Shown here in pieces: positions 63,334-64,000 of a stretch of DNA of 64,000 nt. The notes under the pieces were generated by a model that ran no database searches, was not told the origin of the DNA, and was given only the letters and a program-made list of their open reading frames with translations. The stretch comes from Alkalibacterium pelagium (GTDB taxonomy: Bacteria > Bacillota > Bacilli > Lactobacillales > Carnobacteriaceae_A), in assembly GCF_900109325.1 (NCBI RefSeq), contig NZ_FNZU01000001.1:186001-250000 (forward strand). The letters run 5' to 3'. Made by a program: the position numbers and the translations under genes. The number at the start of each line of letters is the position of its first letter. Positions within the stretch are counted from its first letter, which is position 1.

Positions 63334-64000
63334 ATGAATGCACAGGACTTGAAAAATAGTATTCTTCAACTTGCCATACAAGGGAAACTTGTAGAACAGC
63401 GGGAAGAAGAAGGTACTGCAGAAGAATTATTAAAGAAGATTGAAGCTGAGAAGAAACAGCTGATAAAAGAAGGTAAAATAAAAAAACAGAAGTCACTACC
63501 GGAAATCAAAGCTGATGAGATTCCGTTTGATATCCCTGAGAATTGGGAATGGGTACGATTAATAGATATAGGAATAACCCAAACTGGAAACACTCCATCT
63601 AAAACAAAAATTGAATATTTTGGTAATTTCATCCCGTTTATTTGTCCTGGTGATATTCTAAATGGTGGAATCAATTATGATAATCAAGGACTTTCCGAGC
63701 AAGGGAAAGAAGTAGGAAGAGTCAGTGAAAGAAATTCAATACTTCAAGTTTGTATAGGTGGTTCTATCGGCAAGTGCGCAATAAATTCTGTCGATGTATC
63801 TTATAATCAACAAATTAATGCGATTACGCCTTTGATTTGCAATCATTTGTATGTTTATTATCTTATGGATTCTAGATTTTTTCTTGTAAGCATGACCCAC
63901 AAAGCTACAGGTACAGCGACTCCGATAATTAACAAATCTTCATGGGAGAGTATTATTATCCCACTCCCCCCACTAGAAGAACAAAAGCGCATCGTAGCAA
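63334..64000 (+). CDS. hsdS: Type I restriction-modification specificity subunit, N-terminal part
   Basis: The frame starts ATG 63334 directly after the hsdM stop, behind GGAGG, and stays open to the window end (222 codons). It begins MNAQDLKNSILQLAIQGKLV, a usual HsdS opening, has a Lys/Glu-rich helix and IPENWEWVRLIDIG, the start of the first target-recognition domain, and reaches IIIPLPPLEEQKRIVA, the conserved end of that domain and start of the central helix. The second domain lies outside. Sequence specificity cannot be told. Confidence 0.93.
   Translation, partial: MNAQDLKNSILQLAIQGKLVEQREEEGTAEELLKKIEAEKKQLIKEGKIKKQKSLPEIKADEIPFDIPENWEWVRLIDIGITQTGNTPSKTKIEYFGNFIPFICPGDILNGGINYDNQGLSEQGKEVGRVSERNSILQVCIGGSIGKCAINSVDVSYNQQINAITPLICNHLYVYYLMDSRFFLVSMTHKATGTATPIINKSSWESIIIPLPPLEEQKRIVA

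Overview
The window is chromosomal DNA from a low-to-mid-GC Gram-positive bacterium. Gene content and order (glgCDAP; tdk-prfA-prmC-sua5; upp-DUF1146-murA-mbl-epuA; pcrA-ligA-camS-gatCAB-dagK-rlmD), a sex-pheromone-type CamS lipoprotein, an LtaS-type LTA synthase, a lone glucose-type EIIA and many strong AAGGAGG ribosome binding sites point to Lactobacillales. The very acidic extracellular proteins make a Carnobacteriaceae-like alkaliphilic or halophilic lineage (Alkalibacterium/Marinilactibacillus type) my best guess. The genus is inference, not shown.

Layout. 1-5.7 kb: end of a glycogen operon (glgC partial, glgD, glgA, hairpin, glgP, terminator). 5.8-6.1 kb: a 52-bp tandem repeat array. 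6.2-8.2 kb, minus strand: thiaminase-family tenA under a TPP riboswitch with its own terminator, and uppP. 8.3-11 kb: EIIA(Glc), a flavin reductase-like protein and a 6-phosphogluconolactonase. 11-16.7 kb: an AI-2E-family membrane protein, then a TetR regulator with two matching operators in front of a heterodimeric ABC exporter. 16.9-19.2 kb: amt and manA. 19.3-27.7 kb: core block tdk-prfA-prmC-sua5, upp, DUF1146, murA, mbl, epuA, ssb; glyA and the atp operon, usually next to upp, are absent. 27.9-33.7 kb: a two-component system, an LTA synthase and an RlmI-type rRNA methyltransferase. 33.9-38 kb: an ABC ATPase plus a large FtsX-like permease with a long Glu-rich coiled coil, and a thioredoxin-like protein. 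38.3-38.5 kb: a second, unrelated 51-bp repeat array. 38.6-47.2 kb: an oxidoreductase, a GH73 glucosaminidase, a TIM-barrel protein, a class B PBP, a CNNM/CorC protein, a UPF0316 protein, a diverged PurK-like ATP-grasp protein and a GntR regulator. 47.2-58.7 kb: pcrA-ligA-camS-gatCAB-dagK-rlmD.

The last 5.3 kb is accessory: a small XRE regulator and a type I restriction-modification system (hsdR, hsdM, partial hsdS running off the end). It starts directly downstream of rlmD. A second, diverged copy of the rlmD 3' end (encoding YHVETICLLERK and a stop) lies about 210 bp beyond the intact gene, and each copy is followed by a related hairpin. I read this as the scar of an element that integrated into the 3' end of rlmD.

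The observations I rate highest are the rlmD att-like scar beside the RM system; a 14-nt stretch in the tenA leader perfectly complementary to the core of its own TPP aptamer; the two ~51/52-bp intergenic repeat families; the paired TetR operators; the PurK homologue with an altered active-site motif at the old purK position; and an unexplained structured intergenic element before pcrA. I saw no CRISPR array, rRNA, tRNA or intact insertion sequence.
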